64,000 nucleotides of DNA, taken from NCBI RefSeq assembly GCF_038806765.1, contig NZ_CP152389.1, positions 4,216,001-4,280,000 of the forward strand. Reading direction: 5' to 3'. Numbering within the stretch: position 1 is the stretch's first letter; every line of letters begins with the position of its first letter. A program made the position numbers and the translations under genes. Of this stretch, positions 35,477-45,330 are shown one piece after another. This stretch comes from Mucilaginibacter sp. CSA2-8R (GTDB taxonomy: Bacteria; Bacteroidota; Bacteroidia; Sphingobacteriales; Sphingobacteriaceae). The notes under the pieces are model-generated. The model was given only the letters and a program-made list of their open reading frames with translations, did no database searches and had not been told where the DNA came from.

Positions 35477-37888
35477 TTAAACCTCCTGCTTAATAAGCGG
35501 TGTCCCAACTGCAGTTTTATTTTTAAAAATATGGTGAGAAATTTTGGCATGTAACTCATCTGGCAAAAATGGCTTTAACAGCATATCGTTAATACCATTA
35601 ATGGCCAGGTCAAATCCTATTTCGGAAGGCAATGTTGCCGTTAAAGCTATGATAGGCGTGTTTACTCCATTACGACGCATCCTATTTGCTGTTTGATAGC
35701 CATCCATCACCGGCATATGTATATCCATCAAAATAAGCTGATGCCGATCAACATCCAGCTTGTCAAGCGCTTCCTGCCCGTTAACAGCTACTTCTACCGA
35801 TGCTCCCCAACGTTTTAAAAACGCCTGGGCTACCATCACATTCATGGGGTTATCTTCGGCCAGTAAAATTTGTACACCTGCAAGAGACTTAGGATCGCTG
35901 GTGGTTTTGGGCTCAACTACTTTTGGTTTAACTATACTGTTTGCTTTCTCAAAGCTTTGAATAAAAAAGAAATTAGAGCCTGCGCCTTCTTTACTGGTTA
36001 ATTGTAACGAAGAATGCTGCAGCTCAAGTATTCTTTTACAGATAGACAAACCTAACCCTGTACCCCCAAAACCTCTTGATGTAGATGAATCCGCCTGAGT
36101 AAAACGTTCAAAAATCAGTGCCTGGTTCTTTAACGATATACCTATCCCGGTATCTTTTACTTCAATGCGCAGGGAAACCTCGTGCTCTGTTTGCGATTGA
36201 ACAGTGATTGACAAAGTTACCTGGCCCTTTAAAGTAAATTTGATTGCGTTGTGCACTAAATTGGTTATAACTTGCGAGGCACGGGTAGGGTCACCAAAAA
36301 CAGTACACTTTAAATCGGCATCCACCGCCAGTTGTAAATCCAAACCCTTATCCTGCGCAGCAGTTTGCAGACTTTTAACAACAGCGGCAGCCAACCCGGC
36401 TATATCCATCTCAATATTTTCGAAAGCAATTTTACCTGCTTCTATTTTGCTGTAGTCTAAAATATCATTGACAATATTGAGCAGGTTATTGGCCGAAAAT
36501 ATCATGGCGTTAAGATGCTCCTGCTGATCGTGCCTGGGTTCGTTTTTGAGTAATAAATGGCTTAAACCAATTACCGAATTAAGCGGCGTTCTGATTTCAT
36601 GGCTCATGGTGCTCAAAAACTCCGATTTTGCCTTTAAACCTTCGGCAGCTTGCGAGTTGGCACGCTTAAGCGTAAACGACACCCGGTGCGAAAGCACCAG
36701 CGACTGTAAAAAAAAGAATGCCATGTACCCAACAAAATTAATCATCGGTGTTTGTGGTAAAACACCCCAGTAATGTAATATTGAAATGAGGAATACAGAC
36801 ATTAATACAAAACTGCTTATTAGCGAATAGACAGATCCTGGCCGCTTGTTACGATAGGCTTTGATATACAAATAAGGTACATAACATATACAGACAACCG
36901 ACACAACAATAAACGGGCTGATTAACTGTGTGAAGTACCACGGGCTCAAAATTAAAGTAGCTGCTACAAATGCCGCACAGATAGCACCTACACTATAAAC
37001 CATCTTACTGTTTTGGTCTTTTGGGTACAGGTAATGGCAGTAAAATGCGAACAGGCCGATGCCGGCAAAAAGGCTGATATACTCGAGCTGGATGGTAAAA
37101 TACCAGCTTAGATTAGGCAGCAACGTATGCAATACATAATTGTCGGTACCGAAAATCCGGTAGCTGTAAATAATTGAAAACAGGGCAAACATCAATATAG
37201 CTTTATCCCTGTTGCCTAACAGATATAAACCTAAAAAGAACAGTCCGGCCATTAACAAACACCCAGTCAGTAATAAGTCGATAGCATTGGAGCGAAAACT
37301 ATGGAGTTCAATAATTTTTTTAGTGCCGATAAGCACTGATTGATTGGTACCGCCTTTACTATGAACAAAATTGGCAACTTGTAAAACAAGCCTCAGTGTG
37401 TCTGTTTTAGCGGGTATATCTACCTCATTGATTTGCCAGCGCGGCACAAAGTTTTTAGGTGATGTAGTAACATTGCCATTTTCAGCGGCTAACTGCCCAT
37501 TAACATAAAAGCGATAGGCACAATACACATCAGGCATGCTTATTTTTAACGGACTTACACCATGCGGCAGTAAAACGGTAAGTCTGTATGTTCCATATCC
37601 TATTGGAGGTATAGCACGGCCGTTAACTTTTATATTTTTCCAAAGGGCCGGAAACTCGACGGTTGCAGATGGTTTAACTTCAAATTGCGTGGGGCTTAAT
37701 AGCTGTTTCCAGTTAAATAACCACTCGCCATCAAGATCTAAAATATCATCAAAAGATTGCCGGCGTAAGTCGATGAAACCATTCTTGGCACAAGGCGTGC
37801 ATTTATTATTTAAGCTTGCGGCTAATAGATTACTATGGATAGCAAATAGTATAATGAAATAAACAGGCCATAGCCGCAACAAGCGCAT
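35477..37888 (-). CDS. 7TM-type hybrid histidine kinase with receiver domain
   Basis: From the ATG at 37888 the product is 803 aa; a TTG at 37900 is less likely. Order: signal-like helix, extracytoplasmic jelly-roll sensor (about 50-180; FPALWKN, GTYRLTVLLPHG), seven membrane helices (about 205-400) as in 7TMR-DISM receptors, HisKA (FLSTMSHEIRTPLNS), ATPase (NLVHNAIKFT, DTGIGIS, GGTGLGLSICK) and a C-terminal receiver (LLAEDNPMNV, LMDIHMPVMDG as phosphoacceptor, LLKPF). The sensor probably detects a glycan or envelope ligand. It converges on the pectin operon across 48 bp; a functional link is only inferred. Confidence 0.93.
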   Translation of the reverse strand: MRLLRLWPVYFIILFAIHSNLLAASLNNKCTPCAKNGFIDLRRQSFDDILDLDGEWLFNWKQLLSPTQFEVKPSATVEFPALWKNIKVNGRAIPPIGYGTYRLTVLLPHGVSPLKISMPDVYCAYRFYVNGQLAAENGNVTTSPKNFVPRWQINEVDIPAKTDTLRLVLQVANFVHSKGGTNQSVLIGTKKIIELHSFRSNAIDLLLTGCLLMAGLFFLGLYLLGNRDKAILMFALFSIIYSYRIFGTDNYVLHTLLPNLSWYFTIQLEYISLFAGIGLFAFYCHYLYPKDQNSKMVYSVGAICAAFVAATLILSPWYFTQLISPFIVVSVVCICYVPYLYIKAYRNKRPGSVYSLISSFVLMSVFLISILHYWGVLPQTPMINFVGYMAFFFLQSLVLSHRVSFTLKRANSQAAEGLKAKSEFLSTMSHEIRTPLNSVIGLSHLLLKNEPRHDQQEHLNAMIFSANNLLNIVNDILDYSKIEAGKIAFENIEMDIAGLAAAVVKSLQTAAQDKGLDLQLAVDADLKCTVFGDPTRASQVITNLVHNAIKFTLKGQVTLSITVQSQTEHEVSLRIEVKDTGIGISLKNQALIFERFTQADSSTSRGFGGTGLGLSICKRILELQHSSLQLTSKEGAGSNFFFIQSFEKANSIVKPKVVEPKTTSDPKSLAGVQILLAEDNPMNVMVAQAFLKRWGASVEVAVNGQEALDKLDVDRHQLILMDIHMPVMDGYQTANRMRRNGVNTPIIALTATLPSEIGFDLAINGINDMLLKPFLPDELHAKISHHIFKNKTAVGTPLIKQEV

Positions 37889-38194
37889 AGATATCGTCAA
37901 ATGAATACGGGATGTATCAGTATATTTCTCCGTTATTACCCTTACAAATTATAACGGCTCTAACTTTATAATGATAGCGTTTAACCGTATTAGCCAGTGG
38001 GTTAGAAAGGTTACTTTATACTCAAAAGTACATTATACACTGCACAACTAAAATTAAAATCACTAAAAGAAACGATATTATTCTGCTTTGTCATATATTT
38101 TAACAGGAGATTAAAATTGATAAATTGTTAAAAGTAAATATTGGGCAAACTACCTTACTTACCGATTGTGAATTGTAAACGCTAAACAAAATTT

Positions 38195-39181
38195 ATGAAA
38201 TACAGAGAGTTAGGAAAAACCGGCGAACAGCTATCAGCTACAGGCTTAGGCTGTATGAGCATGAGCCATGCATACGGCGAGCCCAACGATGAAGAATCAA
38301 TTGCTACCCTACACCGGGCTTTGGATTTAGGGGTAAACTTTTGGGATACCGCTGATGTATACGGTAGCGGTAAAAACGAAGAACTGATTGCCAAAGTGCT
38401 GGCGCCCAACCGCAGTAAAATATTTATTGCCACCAAATTTGGGTTCACGCAGAATGCCGACGGCAAAGGCATGTCATTCAACGGTTCTCCGGCTTATATG
38501 AAAACCGCCGTAGAAGAAAGTTTAAAACGTTTAAAGACCGATGTTATTGATTTATACTATGCACACCGCATTGACCCAAACGTTCCGGTTGAGGAAATGG
38601 TAGGCGCGATGGCAGAACTGGTTATACAAGGTAAAGTAAGATTTTTAGGTTTATCAGAAGCTTCGGTCAACTCCATCAAAAAAGCACATGCAGTGCACCC
38701 CATCAGTGCATTGCAAAGCGAATACTCATTGTTAACCCGCGAACCCGAGCACGACGTATTGCCGCTTTGTAAAGAGTTAGGTATTAGCTTTGTACCGTTT
38801 AGTCCGCTGGCACGTGGTTTAGTTACCAATACCCTGAATACCGACAACCTGGCTGAAGGCGACTTTCGTAAAAACTTGCCACGTTACCAAAAAGAACACC
38901 AAGACAACAATAACCAGCTGGTTAAAGGCTTTGCAGAATTGGCCGGGCAAAAACACTGTACACCTGCCCAATTAGCCTTAGCCTGGGTATTGGCACAAGG
39001 CGAACATATTATACCTATACCCGGCACCAAAAAACGAAAATACCTGGAAGAAAATGCTGCTGCTGTTAATGTGTCTTTAAATGAAGCCGACTTTAAAGCC
39101 ATTGATGACTTATTGGCCAAATACCCCAACACCGGCGACCGTTACAGTGAAAGCAACTGGAAAATGGTAGACAGGAGCTAA
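38195..39181 (+). CDS. Aldo/keto reductase
   Basis: The 328-aa protein is an NADPH-dependent (beta/alpha)8 oxidoreductase of the AKR13-like group. The catalytic tetrad is visible: Asp51 and Tyr56 (DTADVYG), Lys81 (ATKFGF) and His124 (YYAHRID). The cofactor region near the C-terminus reads IPIPGTKKRKYLEEN. The physiological substrate is unknown. It is monocistronic and convergent with the permease. Confidence 0.95.
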   Translation: MKYRELGKTGEQLSATGLGCMSMSHAYGEPNDEESIATLHRALDLGVNFWDTADVYGSGKNEELIAKVLAPNRSKIFIATKFGFTQNADGKGMSFNGSPAYMKTAVEESLKRLKTDVIDLYYAHRIDPNVPVEEMVGAMAELVIQGKVRFLGLSEASVNSIKKAHAVHPISALQSEYSLLTREPEHDVLPLCKELGISFVPFSPLARGLVTNTLNTDNLAEGDFRKNLPRYQKEHQDNNNQLVKGFAELAGQKHCTPAQLALAWVLAQGEHIIPIPGTKKRKYLEENAAAVNVSLNEADFKAIDDLLAKYPNTGDRYSESNWKMVDRS

Positions 39182-39192
39182 ATAATAATTAC

Positions 39193-39232
39193 ATGCACAG
39201 GCTAATTTACCTGTGCATATAATCTTATTTTT
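39193..39232. terminator. Terminator between convergent aldo/keto reductase and permease genes
   Basis: ATGCACAGG (39193-39201) pairs perfectly with CCTGTGCAT (39210-39218); a seven-T run follows about a dozen bases later on the plus strand, overlapping the last codons of the permease. Confidence 0.65.
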
Positions 39233-40577
39233 TTAAGGCAGCAGGCGTGTAAGGCCACTCGCGGTTAACGCGTGCCTTAATAAAATAAACTATCGTGCCT
39301 GTAGCAATGGCGGCCAAACCACCCAATACCATATTTACACCTGTTGAAATTAATATGCCGGCCCACATCAAAATCGCTAAAAAAATAGGCAGCGGAAAAA
39401 AGGGCATTTTGTATGGAAACTCTGTTTCGCTTTTAGCTCTGCGAAGTAAATATAAACCAATAGCCTGCGAAATAAATTGTATTAAAATACGCATGGCCAG
39501 TATGGCACTGATCACATCACTCAGTTTAAACAGTAAACTAAAAATAAAGGCTATAGCCCCCAAAACCAACAGTGATACATATGGGAAATTACCGGTAGGG
39601 TGCAGCCGGGCAAAAACTTTAAAAAATGCGCCATCAGCCGCTGCAGCGTAAGGGATGCGGCTATAACCCAAAGTAGCCGAAAAAACAGAGGCAAATGCGA
39701 CGAGCAAAATCAGGCAGGTCACTATTTTGGCAGCTGTAGGCCCTGCCAGCTGATGCATAAAATCACTAATTACAAACTGACTATCCTTGGCTTGTTGCCA
39801 CGGAATTACACTAACTACGCTAATATTCATGCATAAATACAGCGTAGCGATACCAGCGATAGACAAAAACATACTACGCGGAATATTACGCGACGGATTG
39901 ATAATTTCTTCGCCTAAATGGCATACGTTGTAATAACCTAAATAGCTGTACACACTTTTTACGCTGGCAAAACCTATGGCTGCCACAAAAGCATAATTTA
40001 AAGTGATGCCATCGTTAACGTGCCTGATTGGGGCAGAAAAGTTGCCGTGTGCAATGCCTCCGCCAATAATCCAAAACATAGTGCACAACACAGCACCCCA
40101 CAAAAGCACACTGATTTTACCAATATGTTCAATTTTACGATACAACAAAGCAATAATTGCGATGACTACGCCCCCACTAATTAATTTACTTTGCAAGGTT
40201 GATAACGGTACCAGGTAAGAAAAGTAGGAAGCAAATCCAATGGCGGCCGAGGCAATTACCAGTGGGGCCTGGATCATGGTTTGCCAAACAAACAAAAAGC
40301 TCATTAAGCGGCCAAACCCCTGTTTTCCGTAAGTTTCCTTTAAAAAGTTATAAGAGCCACCTGCCTTTGGGAAGGCTGCCCCTAACTCGCTCCATACCAT
40401 AGCATCAACCAGTGATAGTACAGCACCGGCCAGCCAGGCATATAAAAAATAAGGCCCGTTCATCATCCCTATTACCATTGGCAGGGTGATGAAAGGGCCA
40501 ATGCCCACCATGTCGGTCATGTTAATGGCCGTAGCCTGTAATAAACCTAAGCGTCGTTGCAGGGAGTTTTGTGACAT
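39225..40577 (-). CDS. APC-family amino-acid permease
   Basis: The 450-aa inner-membrane protein has about twelve hydrophobic helices. The conserved first helix MTDMVGIGPFITLP and the AFPKAGGSYNFLKETYG segment are those of the amino acid/polyamine/organocation superfamily. It probably imports an amino acid by proton symport or exchange; the substrate cannot be read from the sequence. Confidence 0.93.
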   Translation of the reverse strand: MSQNSLQRRLGLLQATAINMTDMVGIGPFITLPMVIGMMNGPYFLYAWLAGAVLSLVDAMVWSELGAAFPKAGGSYNFLKETYGKQGFGRLMSFLFVWQTMIQAPLVIASAAIGFASYFSYLVPLSTLQSKLISGGVVIAIIALLYRKIEHIGKISVLLWGAVLCTMFWIIGGGIAHGNFSAPIRHVNDGITLNYAFVAAIGFASVKSVYSYLGYYNVCHLGEEIINPSRNIPRSMFLSIAGIATLYLCMNISVVSVIPWQQAKDSQFVISDFMHQLAGPTAAKIVTCLILLVAFASVFSATLGYSRIPYAAAADGAFFKVFARLHPTGNFPYVSLLVLGAIAFIFSLLFKLSDVISAILAMRILIQFISQAIGLYLLRRAKSETEFPYKMPFFPLPIFLAILMWAGILISTGVNMVLGGLAAIATGTIVYFIKARVNREWPYTPAALKK

Positions 40578-40644
40578 GCAAATAAGATCAGCTGATAATT
40601 AAGGCCAATATATTGTACTTAATTCGCTTTTATGTCACTTCAGC

Positions 40645-41655
40645 TTAACCTTTTTTAAATACGTCTGCCAGTATTTCGTATGAACGGAGACGGGCGCTAT
40701 GCTCAAAAATATGAGAGGTAGCCATTATCTCGTTCACCTGTGTTTCGTCAATAAAGGCCTGCATCTTATTTTTCAGGGTATCAGGGCCTGCAAAAAATGA
40801 GTAAGCCAGCATTTGCATGGCTGCCTGCCGCTCCTGGTAACTCCATATACCATCCATACTATCTACCGGCGGTTGCAGCAACTGGCGCTTACCGGTTACC
40901 ACCCCCATAAAAAACTGATATAACGAGGTAGCAAGCCGGTTAGCCTCGGCATCGGTATCAGCAGCTACTACATTTACACAAGCTATCACATAAGGCTTAT
41001 CTAAATGCACCGAAGGCTGGAAGTTTTTCCGGTATATTTCAATAGCTGTTTTAAAAAGAGCAGGCGCAAAATGACTGGCGAAAGCATAAGGTAAACCCAT
41101 AGCCGCAGCTAACCGGGCACTGTCGTGGCTTGAGCCCAATATCCATATCGGAATGTCTAATCCTTCACCAGGAATAGCCCTCACCTTGCCGGTATAGTTA
41201 TCAGCTGAAAAAAACATTTGCAGGCGTTGTACATCCTGCGGAAAATGTTCGGCCGCAGCAAAATTTTCGCCGCGTATAGCCATGGCGGTTAACTGATCAG
41301 ATCCGGGAGCACGACCCAAGCCCAAATCAATACGACCAGGATACAGCGAAGCTAGGGTGCCAAATTGCTCTGCAACAATTAACGGAGCATGGTTGGGTAA
41401 CATAATGCCTCCAGAACCTACCCTAATGGTATTGGTACTACCTGCAATATGGCCAATCAATACAGCCGTTGCCGAACTGGCCACGTTTTCCATGTTATGA
41501 TGTTCGGCAAACCAGTAACGGTTGTATCCCAAACTTTCAGCATGTTGAGCTAAGTTGGCACTATTTTTAAAAGTGTCGGCCGGTGTTTGTCCTTGCGCTA
41601 CGCTGGCTAAATCGAGTACCGAAAATTTAATATCTTTTAATTGCTTTGTTGCCAT
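40645..41655 (-). CDS. LLM-class flavin-dependent oxidoreductase (luciferase-like)
   Basis: The 336-aa protein is a single-domain bacterial-luciferase-like monooxygenase, close to the YhbW group. Typical segments are YNRYWFAEHHNMENVASSA, RVGSGGIMLPNHAPLIVAEQFGTLASLYPGRIDLGLGRAPG and PIWILGSSHDSARLAA. It would use FMNH2 and oxygen or reduce F420/flavin; substrate unknown. Confidence 0.95.
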   Translation of the reverse strand: MATKQLKDIKFSVLDLASVAQGQTPADTFKNSANLAQHAESLGYNRYWFAEHHNMENVASSATAVLIGHIAGSTNTIRVGSGGIMLPNHAPLIVAEQFGTLASLYPGRIDLGLGRAPGSDQLTAMAIRGENFAAAEHFPQDVQRLQMFFSADNYTGKVRAIPGEGLDIPIWILGSSHDSARLAAAMGLPYAFASHFAPALFKTAIEIYRKNFQPSVHLDKPYVIACVNVVAADTDAEANRLATSLYQFFMGVVTGKRQLLQPPVDSMDGIWSYQERQAAMQMLAYSFFAGPDTLKNKMQAFIDETQVNEIMATSHIFEHSARLRSYEILADVFKKG

Positions 41656-41819
41656 AATAAAATAGTTGAGCCATGTATAACACTATATGTTGTGTTTTTG
41701 AAATGACCGATTCAAATTTAAGGACTATGCAATTGTTTGTGTTAGCCCTACCTTTTTATATGACTTTGCAGATACATAATACTATCAATTTAACGCTCCA
41801 TACATAATTGGTAATTACT

Positions 41820-41827
41820 TACCTTTG
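41820..41827 (+). promoter_or_regulatory. Candidate -7 promoter box of GNAT gene
   Basis: TACCTTTG matches the TAnnTTTG consensus exactly, but no TTTG lies 19-21 bases upstream. Transcription would begin only a few bases before the ATG at 41840, giving a nearly leaderless message. Confidence 0.45.
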
Positions 41828-41839
41828 AAACAACAATAC

Positions 41840-42304
41840 ATGGCACATAACCTCATAAACTATATACAACGCTGCAAGGCGTTTTACGATCTCACCAATA
41901 TTGAACTTTACGCTATTCTGCGGCTTCGCAACGAGGTCTTTGTAGTTGAACAAAACTGTGCCTTTCAGGATGCTGACAATAAAGACCAGAAATGTTATCA
42001 CCTGATGTTATGGCAGGATAGCATGCTGGCTGCCTATGCCCGTTTGGTACCGGCAGGTTTATCGTATAAAGAAGTATCTATTGGTCGCATTATTACCAGT
42101 AGTGCCGTACGCGGGACAGGTACCGGCTCCATCTTAATGCAGCACGCGCTCGAAGAGTGCCAGCGCTTGTTTGGCAACACACCCATTCGGATTGGGGCAC
42201 AGGTTTATGCCCAGCCCTTTTATGCAAAGTTTGGTTTTAAAGCCGAAGGTGACATTTATGATGAAGACGGCATCCCTCATGTAGAAATGGTGCGGACTAC
42301 TTAA
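41840..42304 (+). CDS. elaA: GNAT acetyltransferase, ElaA-like
   Basis: From the ATG at 41840 the product is 154 aa with the ElaA pattern LYAILRLRNEVFVVEQNCAFQDADNKDQKCYHL, then VSIGRIITSSAVRGTGTGSILMQHAL (acetyl-CoA pyrophosphate loop) and QVYAQPFYAKFGF. An N-acetyltransferase of unknown substrate. A TTG at 41825 lies inside the -7 box and is an unlikely start. Confidence 0.92.
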   Translation: MAHNLINYIQRCKAFYDLTNIELYAILRLRNEVFVVEQNCAFQDADNKDQKCYHLMLWQDSMLAAYARLVPAGLSYKEVSIGRIITSSAVRGTGTGSILMQHALEECQRLFGNTPIRIGAQVYAQPFYAKFGFKAEGDIYDEDGIPHVEMVRTT

Positions 42305-42307
42305 ATA

Positions 42308-42355
42308 AAAAGCCCTGTTATAGTTATGCAGTGATGCAAGTAACCATAACAGGGC
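42308..42355 (-). terminator. Terminator of manA, also between convergent genes
   Basis: GCCCTGTTATAGTTA (42312-42326) pairs with TAACCATAACAGGGC (42341-42355) with one mismatch; the minus strand continues into a T-rich tract. Convergent elaA ends 4 bp away and may share it. Confidence 0.8.
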
Positions 42356-42377
42356 CTCAACAATTGCTTATTATGAG

Positions 42378-43358
42378 TTAAGCGATATAGCTCTCTAAAA
42401 TTTTAAAGCCGTTAGTAGTAGTTAGCTCTACTTGTTTAACACTGTTTGGCAGCAGTATGCTATCACCCATTTTTACATTAATGGTGTTACCATTGTAATG
42501 TAACTCATAACTACCGTCCAGGCAAACATGAATTACGAAAGAGTCGAGCGCAGAATAATCTTTGCTCAAGTTTTCGGTGTAATCCAATACGTTGGTGGTA
42601 AAGTAAGGGCAGCTTACCAAATGTACGTCCTCATTCGTTTTAGGTTCGTATTTGGTTTTATACTCCGGATACTTTTTATAATCGATGGCTGCCAAAGCCT
42701 CTTCGGTGTGCAGCTCACGTTTCTGACCTTTGTCATCTACGCGGTCAAAATCGTATATACGGTAAGTGATATCTGAGGTCTGCTGTATTTCGGCAATCAA
42801 TAAACCTTTACCGATGGTGTGTACTCTGCCTGCAGGTAAAAAGAATACATCGCCTGCCTTTACATCTTCGCGGTTTAAAATATCAGTCAGGTGACCGCTG
42901 TTTAGTTTATCAACATAAACCTCCTGGTTAACCTCCTGGTTAAAACCGGCAATCAGGCTCGAACCCGGATCAGCTTCAATCACGTACCACATTTCGGTTT
43001 TACCAAATGAATTATGGCGCTTTTTGGCTAATTCATCATCAGGGTGCACCTGGATAGATAAATCATCGGCAGCATCAATAAACTTAACCAACAACGGGAA
43101 GGTATTGCCAAAACGCCCGTAAACAGCTTTACCCACCAGCTCGTCTTTATACTCTTCCAGCAAATCAGCCAATGAGCGGCCGTTCAGCTCTCCGCCATCC
43201 ACTACAGATACATCAGATTTCACACCAGATATTTCCCAGGTTTCGCCGCAGTTAGGTAAATCGCCAAAATCTTTGTGCAGATACGTTTTAATCTTCTGGC
43301 CACCCCAGATTTTGTCTTTGTAAATGGTTTTAAACTTTAACGGATAGAGTGTTGACAT
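42378..43358 (-). CDS. manA: Mannose-6-phosphate isomerase, type I
   Basis: The 326-aa enzyme interconverts fructose 6-phosphate and mannose 6-phosphate, feeding GDP-mannose and glycan synthesis. Zinc ligands are visible: Gln and His in SIQVHPDD, Glu in GKTEMWYV, and His in AGRVHTIGKG. The length is that of the short bacterial class. A -7 box lies 46 bp upstream. Confidence 0.95.
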   Translation of the reverse strand: MSTLYPLKFKTIYKDKIWGGQKIKTYLHKDFGDLPNCGETWEISGVKSDVSVVDGGELNGRSLADLLEEYKDELVGKAVYGRFGNTFPLLVKFIDAADDLSIQVHPDDELAKKRHNSFGKTEMWYVIEADPGSSLIAGFNQEVNQEVYVDKLNSGHLTDILNREDVKAGDVFFLPAGRVHTIGKGLLIAEIQQTSDITYRIYDFDRVDDKGQKRELHTEEALAAIDYKKYPEYKTKYEPKTNEDVHLVSCPYFTTNVLDYTENLSKDYSALDSFVIHVCLDGSYELHYNGNTINVKMGDSILLPNSVKQVELTTTNGFKILESYIA

Positions 43359-43403
43359 GACAGGTAAATATTAAAAACTGAATTGACTATAATGTATGTT
43401 GCC

Positions 43404-43411
43404 AAATTTAG
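43404..43411 (-). promoter_or_regulatory. Candidate -7 promoter box of manA
   Basis: On the minus strand TAAATTTG matches TAnnTTTG; the predicted leader is about 38 nt. No clear -33 TTTG is seen. Confidence 0.45.
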
Positions 43412-43453
43412 TTTTTTATTATTTCATTTTACCTGCACCCTATACAATCTTAT

Positions 43454-43966
43454 CTAATACACAGCATAATTTAACGTCAGGTCGGCCTTTACTTTTCCCC
43501 GGCTTACAGTAAATGGTGATAAGCCTCCCAGGCCATCCGCCATGTAAGCATATAAAAGGCCTTTTTCAACAATAATTATAGAGTACACTCCGTCGGGTAA
43601 GGTGGCTTGATAAAAGCCCTTATTATCCGTTTGTACAGATTGGATCAGCTTTGTTTTAAAACTGTCGTAAAATGGCCCGCCTGTTTTGTTCCGTACTGCA
43701 TCTGTATTTTTTGTATATTCATAAATACGTACCTCCCGCTGTATAGCACAGGTAGAACAACTGCTCTTTCCGCCAAAAGTTGGCATACAATCACCTTGTG
43801 TTATGCTTACCGTTCCCCACACGCCATTGGTTATATTTACTTTAGTAGTATTTAAGCGATAAATAGCCGGCATATCACATTGTTCATCAACTTTATCGGC
43901 AGCTTGTTTAGTTTTTGTACAACCCAGGCATAGCAATATTAAGCACACTAAATAATGAGTTTTCAT
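43454..43966 (-). CDS. Uncharacterised lipoprotein with regulatory-like beta domain
   Basis: The 170-aa product has a lipoprotein signal (LCLGC, Cys16). The mature part has six further Cys, including CSTC, and a C-terminal beta-sandwich pattern (TDNKGFYQATLPDGVYSIIIVEKGLLY) like carboxypeptidase-regulatory domains. No function is known. Confidence 0.7.
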   Translation of the reverse strand: MKTHYLVCLILLCLGCTKTKQAADKVDEQCDMPAIYRLNTTKVNITNGVWGTVSITQGDCMPTFGGKSSCSTCAIQREVRIYEYTKNTDAVRNKTGGPFYDSFKTKLIQSVQTDNKGFYQATLPDGVYSIIIVEKGLLYAYMADGLGGLSPFTVSRGKVKADLTLNYAVY

Positions 43967-44021
43967 ACTAACATTTTTTTAATAGATACGAGGCTGATAG
44001 TTTTTATGCTACACATAAAAC

Positions 44022-44053
44022 AAAAAAATGCCCTGCTTTTAAGGGCAGAGCAT
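44022..44053 (-). terminator. Intrinsic terminator of icd
   Basis: On the minus strand ATGCTCTGC pairs with GCAGGGCAT (one mismatch) around eight bases, then seven Ts. Confidence 0.8.
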
Positions 44054-44075
44054 TTTCAAAAATACAAATTGTTAA

Positions 44076-45305
44076 TTACTTAACTAATTTAGCTTTCAGG
44101 TTTTCGTTGATAGCTTCTAAAAACTCTTCGGTATACAGGTAATCGGTACCATGTTCAACTTTAGGTTTAATGGTAATGGCTAAGTCTTTAGTCATTTTAC
44201 CACTTTCTACAGTTTCGACACACACCTGTTCTAAAGTATGGCAAAAATCAATCAGTTCCTGGTTATTATCTAATTTACCGCGGAACTCTAAACCACGAGT
44301 CCAGGCAAAGATAGAAGCAATTGGGTTAGTTGATGTTGGGCGACCTTTTTGGTGCTCGCGATAGTGGCGTGTAACCGTACCGTGCGCAGCTTCAGCTTCC
44401 ATTACGGTACCATCAGGAGTAACCAGTGTAGAGGTCATTAAACCTAATGAACCAAAACCTTGTGCTACGGTATCAGATTGTACGTCGCCATCATAGTTTT
44501 TACAAGCCCATACAAAGTTACCGTTCCATTTTAAGGCAGAGGCAACCATATCATCAATTAAACGGTGCTCATAAACAATACCGGCTTCGTCAAACTTAGC
44601 TTTATAATCGGCCTGATAAATTTCTTCAAAGATATCTTTAAAGCGACCATCATATTTTTTAAGGATGGTGTTTTTGGTTGACAAGTATAACGGCCAGCCT
44701 TTCATCAACGCCTGGTTAAAACAAGCATGTGCAAAACCGCGGATAGACTCATCAGTATTATACATAGCCAAAGCCACACCATCACTTTTGAAGTTAAATA
44801 CTTCGAATGACTGCTCTTCGCCGCCATCTTCGGGAGTAAAAGTAATTTTGAGTTTACCTTTGCCTTTTGTTAAAAAGTCGGTAGCACGATACTGGTCGCC
44901 AAATGCGTGACGGCCAATACAAATCGGCGCAGTCCAGTTAGGTACCAACCGAGGTACGTTGTTCATTACAATTGGCTCACGAAATACAGTACCGTCCAAA
45001 ATATTACGGATAGTACCATTAGGTGATTTCCACATTTGTTTTAAACCAAACTCCTCTACACGAGCCTCATCAGGCGTAATGGTAGCACATTTAATACCTA
45101 CACCATATTGTTTAATAGCATTGGCAGCATCAATAGTTACCTGGTCGTTGGTCTCATCACGGTACTCAATGCCCAGGTCGAAATATTTTACATCCAGGTC
45201 AAGGTACGGGAATATCAATTTATCTTTGATAAATTGCCAGATGATGCGGGTCATCTCGTCGCCATCCAGTTCAACCACCGGATTTTCTACTTTAATTTTT
45301 GACAT
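44076..45305 (-). CDS. icd: NADP-dependent isocitrate dehydrogenase (eukaryotic-type dimer)
   Basis: The 409-aa enzyme converts isocitrate to 2-oxoglutarate in the TCA cycle. The sequence (ELDGDEMTRIIWQFIKDKLI, SPNGTIRNILDGTVFREPI, WKSPNGT, and EAAHGTVTRHYREHQKG) is the homodimeric type shared with eukaryotes, not the Escherichia coli type. Length is normal. It is monocistronic with its own promoter and terminator. Confidence 0.96.
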   Translation of the reverse strand: MSKIKVENPVVELDGDEMTRIIWQFIKDKLIFPYLDLDVKYFDLGIEYRDETNDQVTIDAANAIKQYGVGIKCATITPDEARVEEFGLKQMWKSPNGTIRNILDGTVFREPIVMNNVPRLVPNWTAPICIGRHAFGDQYRATDFLTKGKGKLKITFTPEDGGEEQSFEVFNFKSDGVALAMYNTDESIRGFAHACFNQALMKGWPLYLSTKNTILKKYDGRFKDIFEEIYQADYKAKFDEAGIVYEHRLIDDMVASALKWNGNFVWACKNYDGDVQSDTVAQGFGSLGLMTSTLVTPDGTVMEAEAAHGTVTRHYREHQKGRPTSTNPIASIFAWTRGLEFRGKLDNNQELIDFCHTLEQVCVETVESGKMTKDLAITIKPKVEHGTDYLYTEEFLEAINENLKAKLVK

Positions 45306-45330
45306 ATCGGGTTTGTTGTTGTTCGGTTAT

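Noticed and set aside
35477..37888. Hybrid kinase as a classical SusCD-associated hybrid two-component regulator
   Set aside because: It lacks the AraC-type DNA-binding domain and the two-propeller sensor of those regulators; it is a 7TM-DISM type with a terminal receiver.
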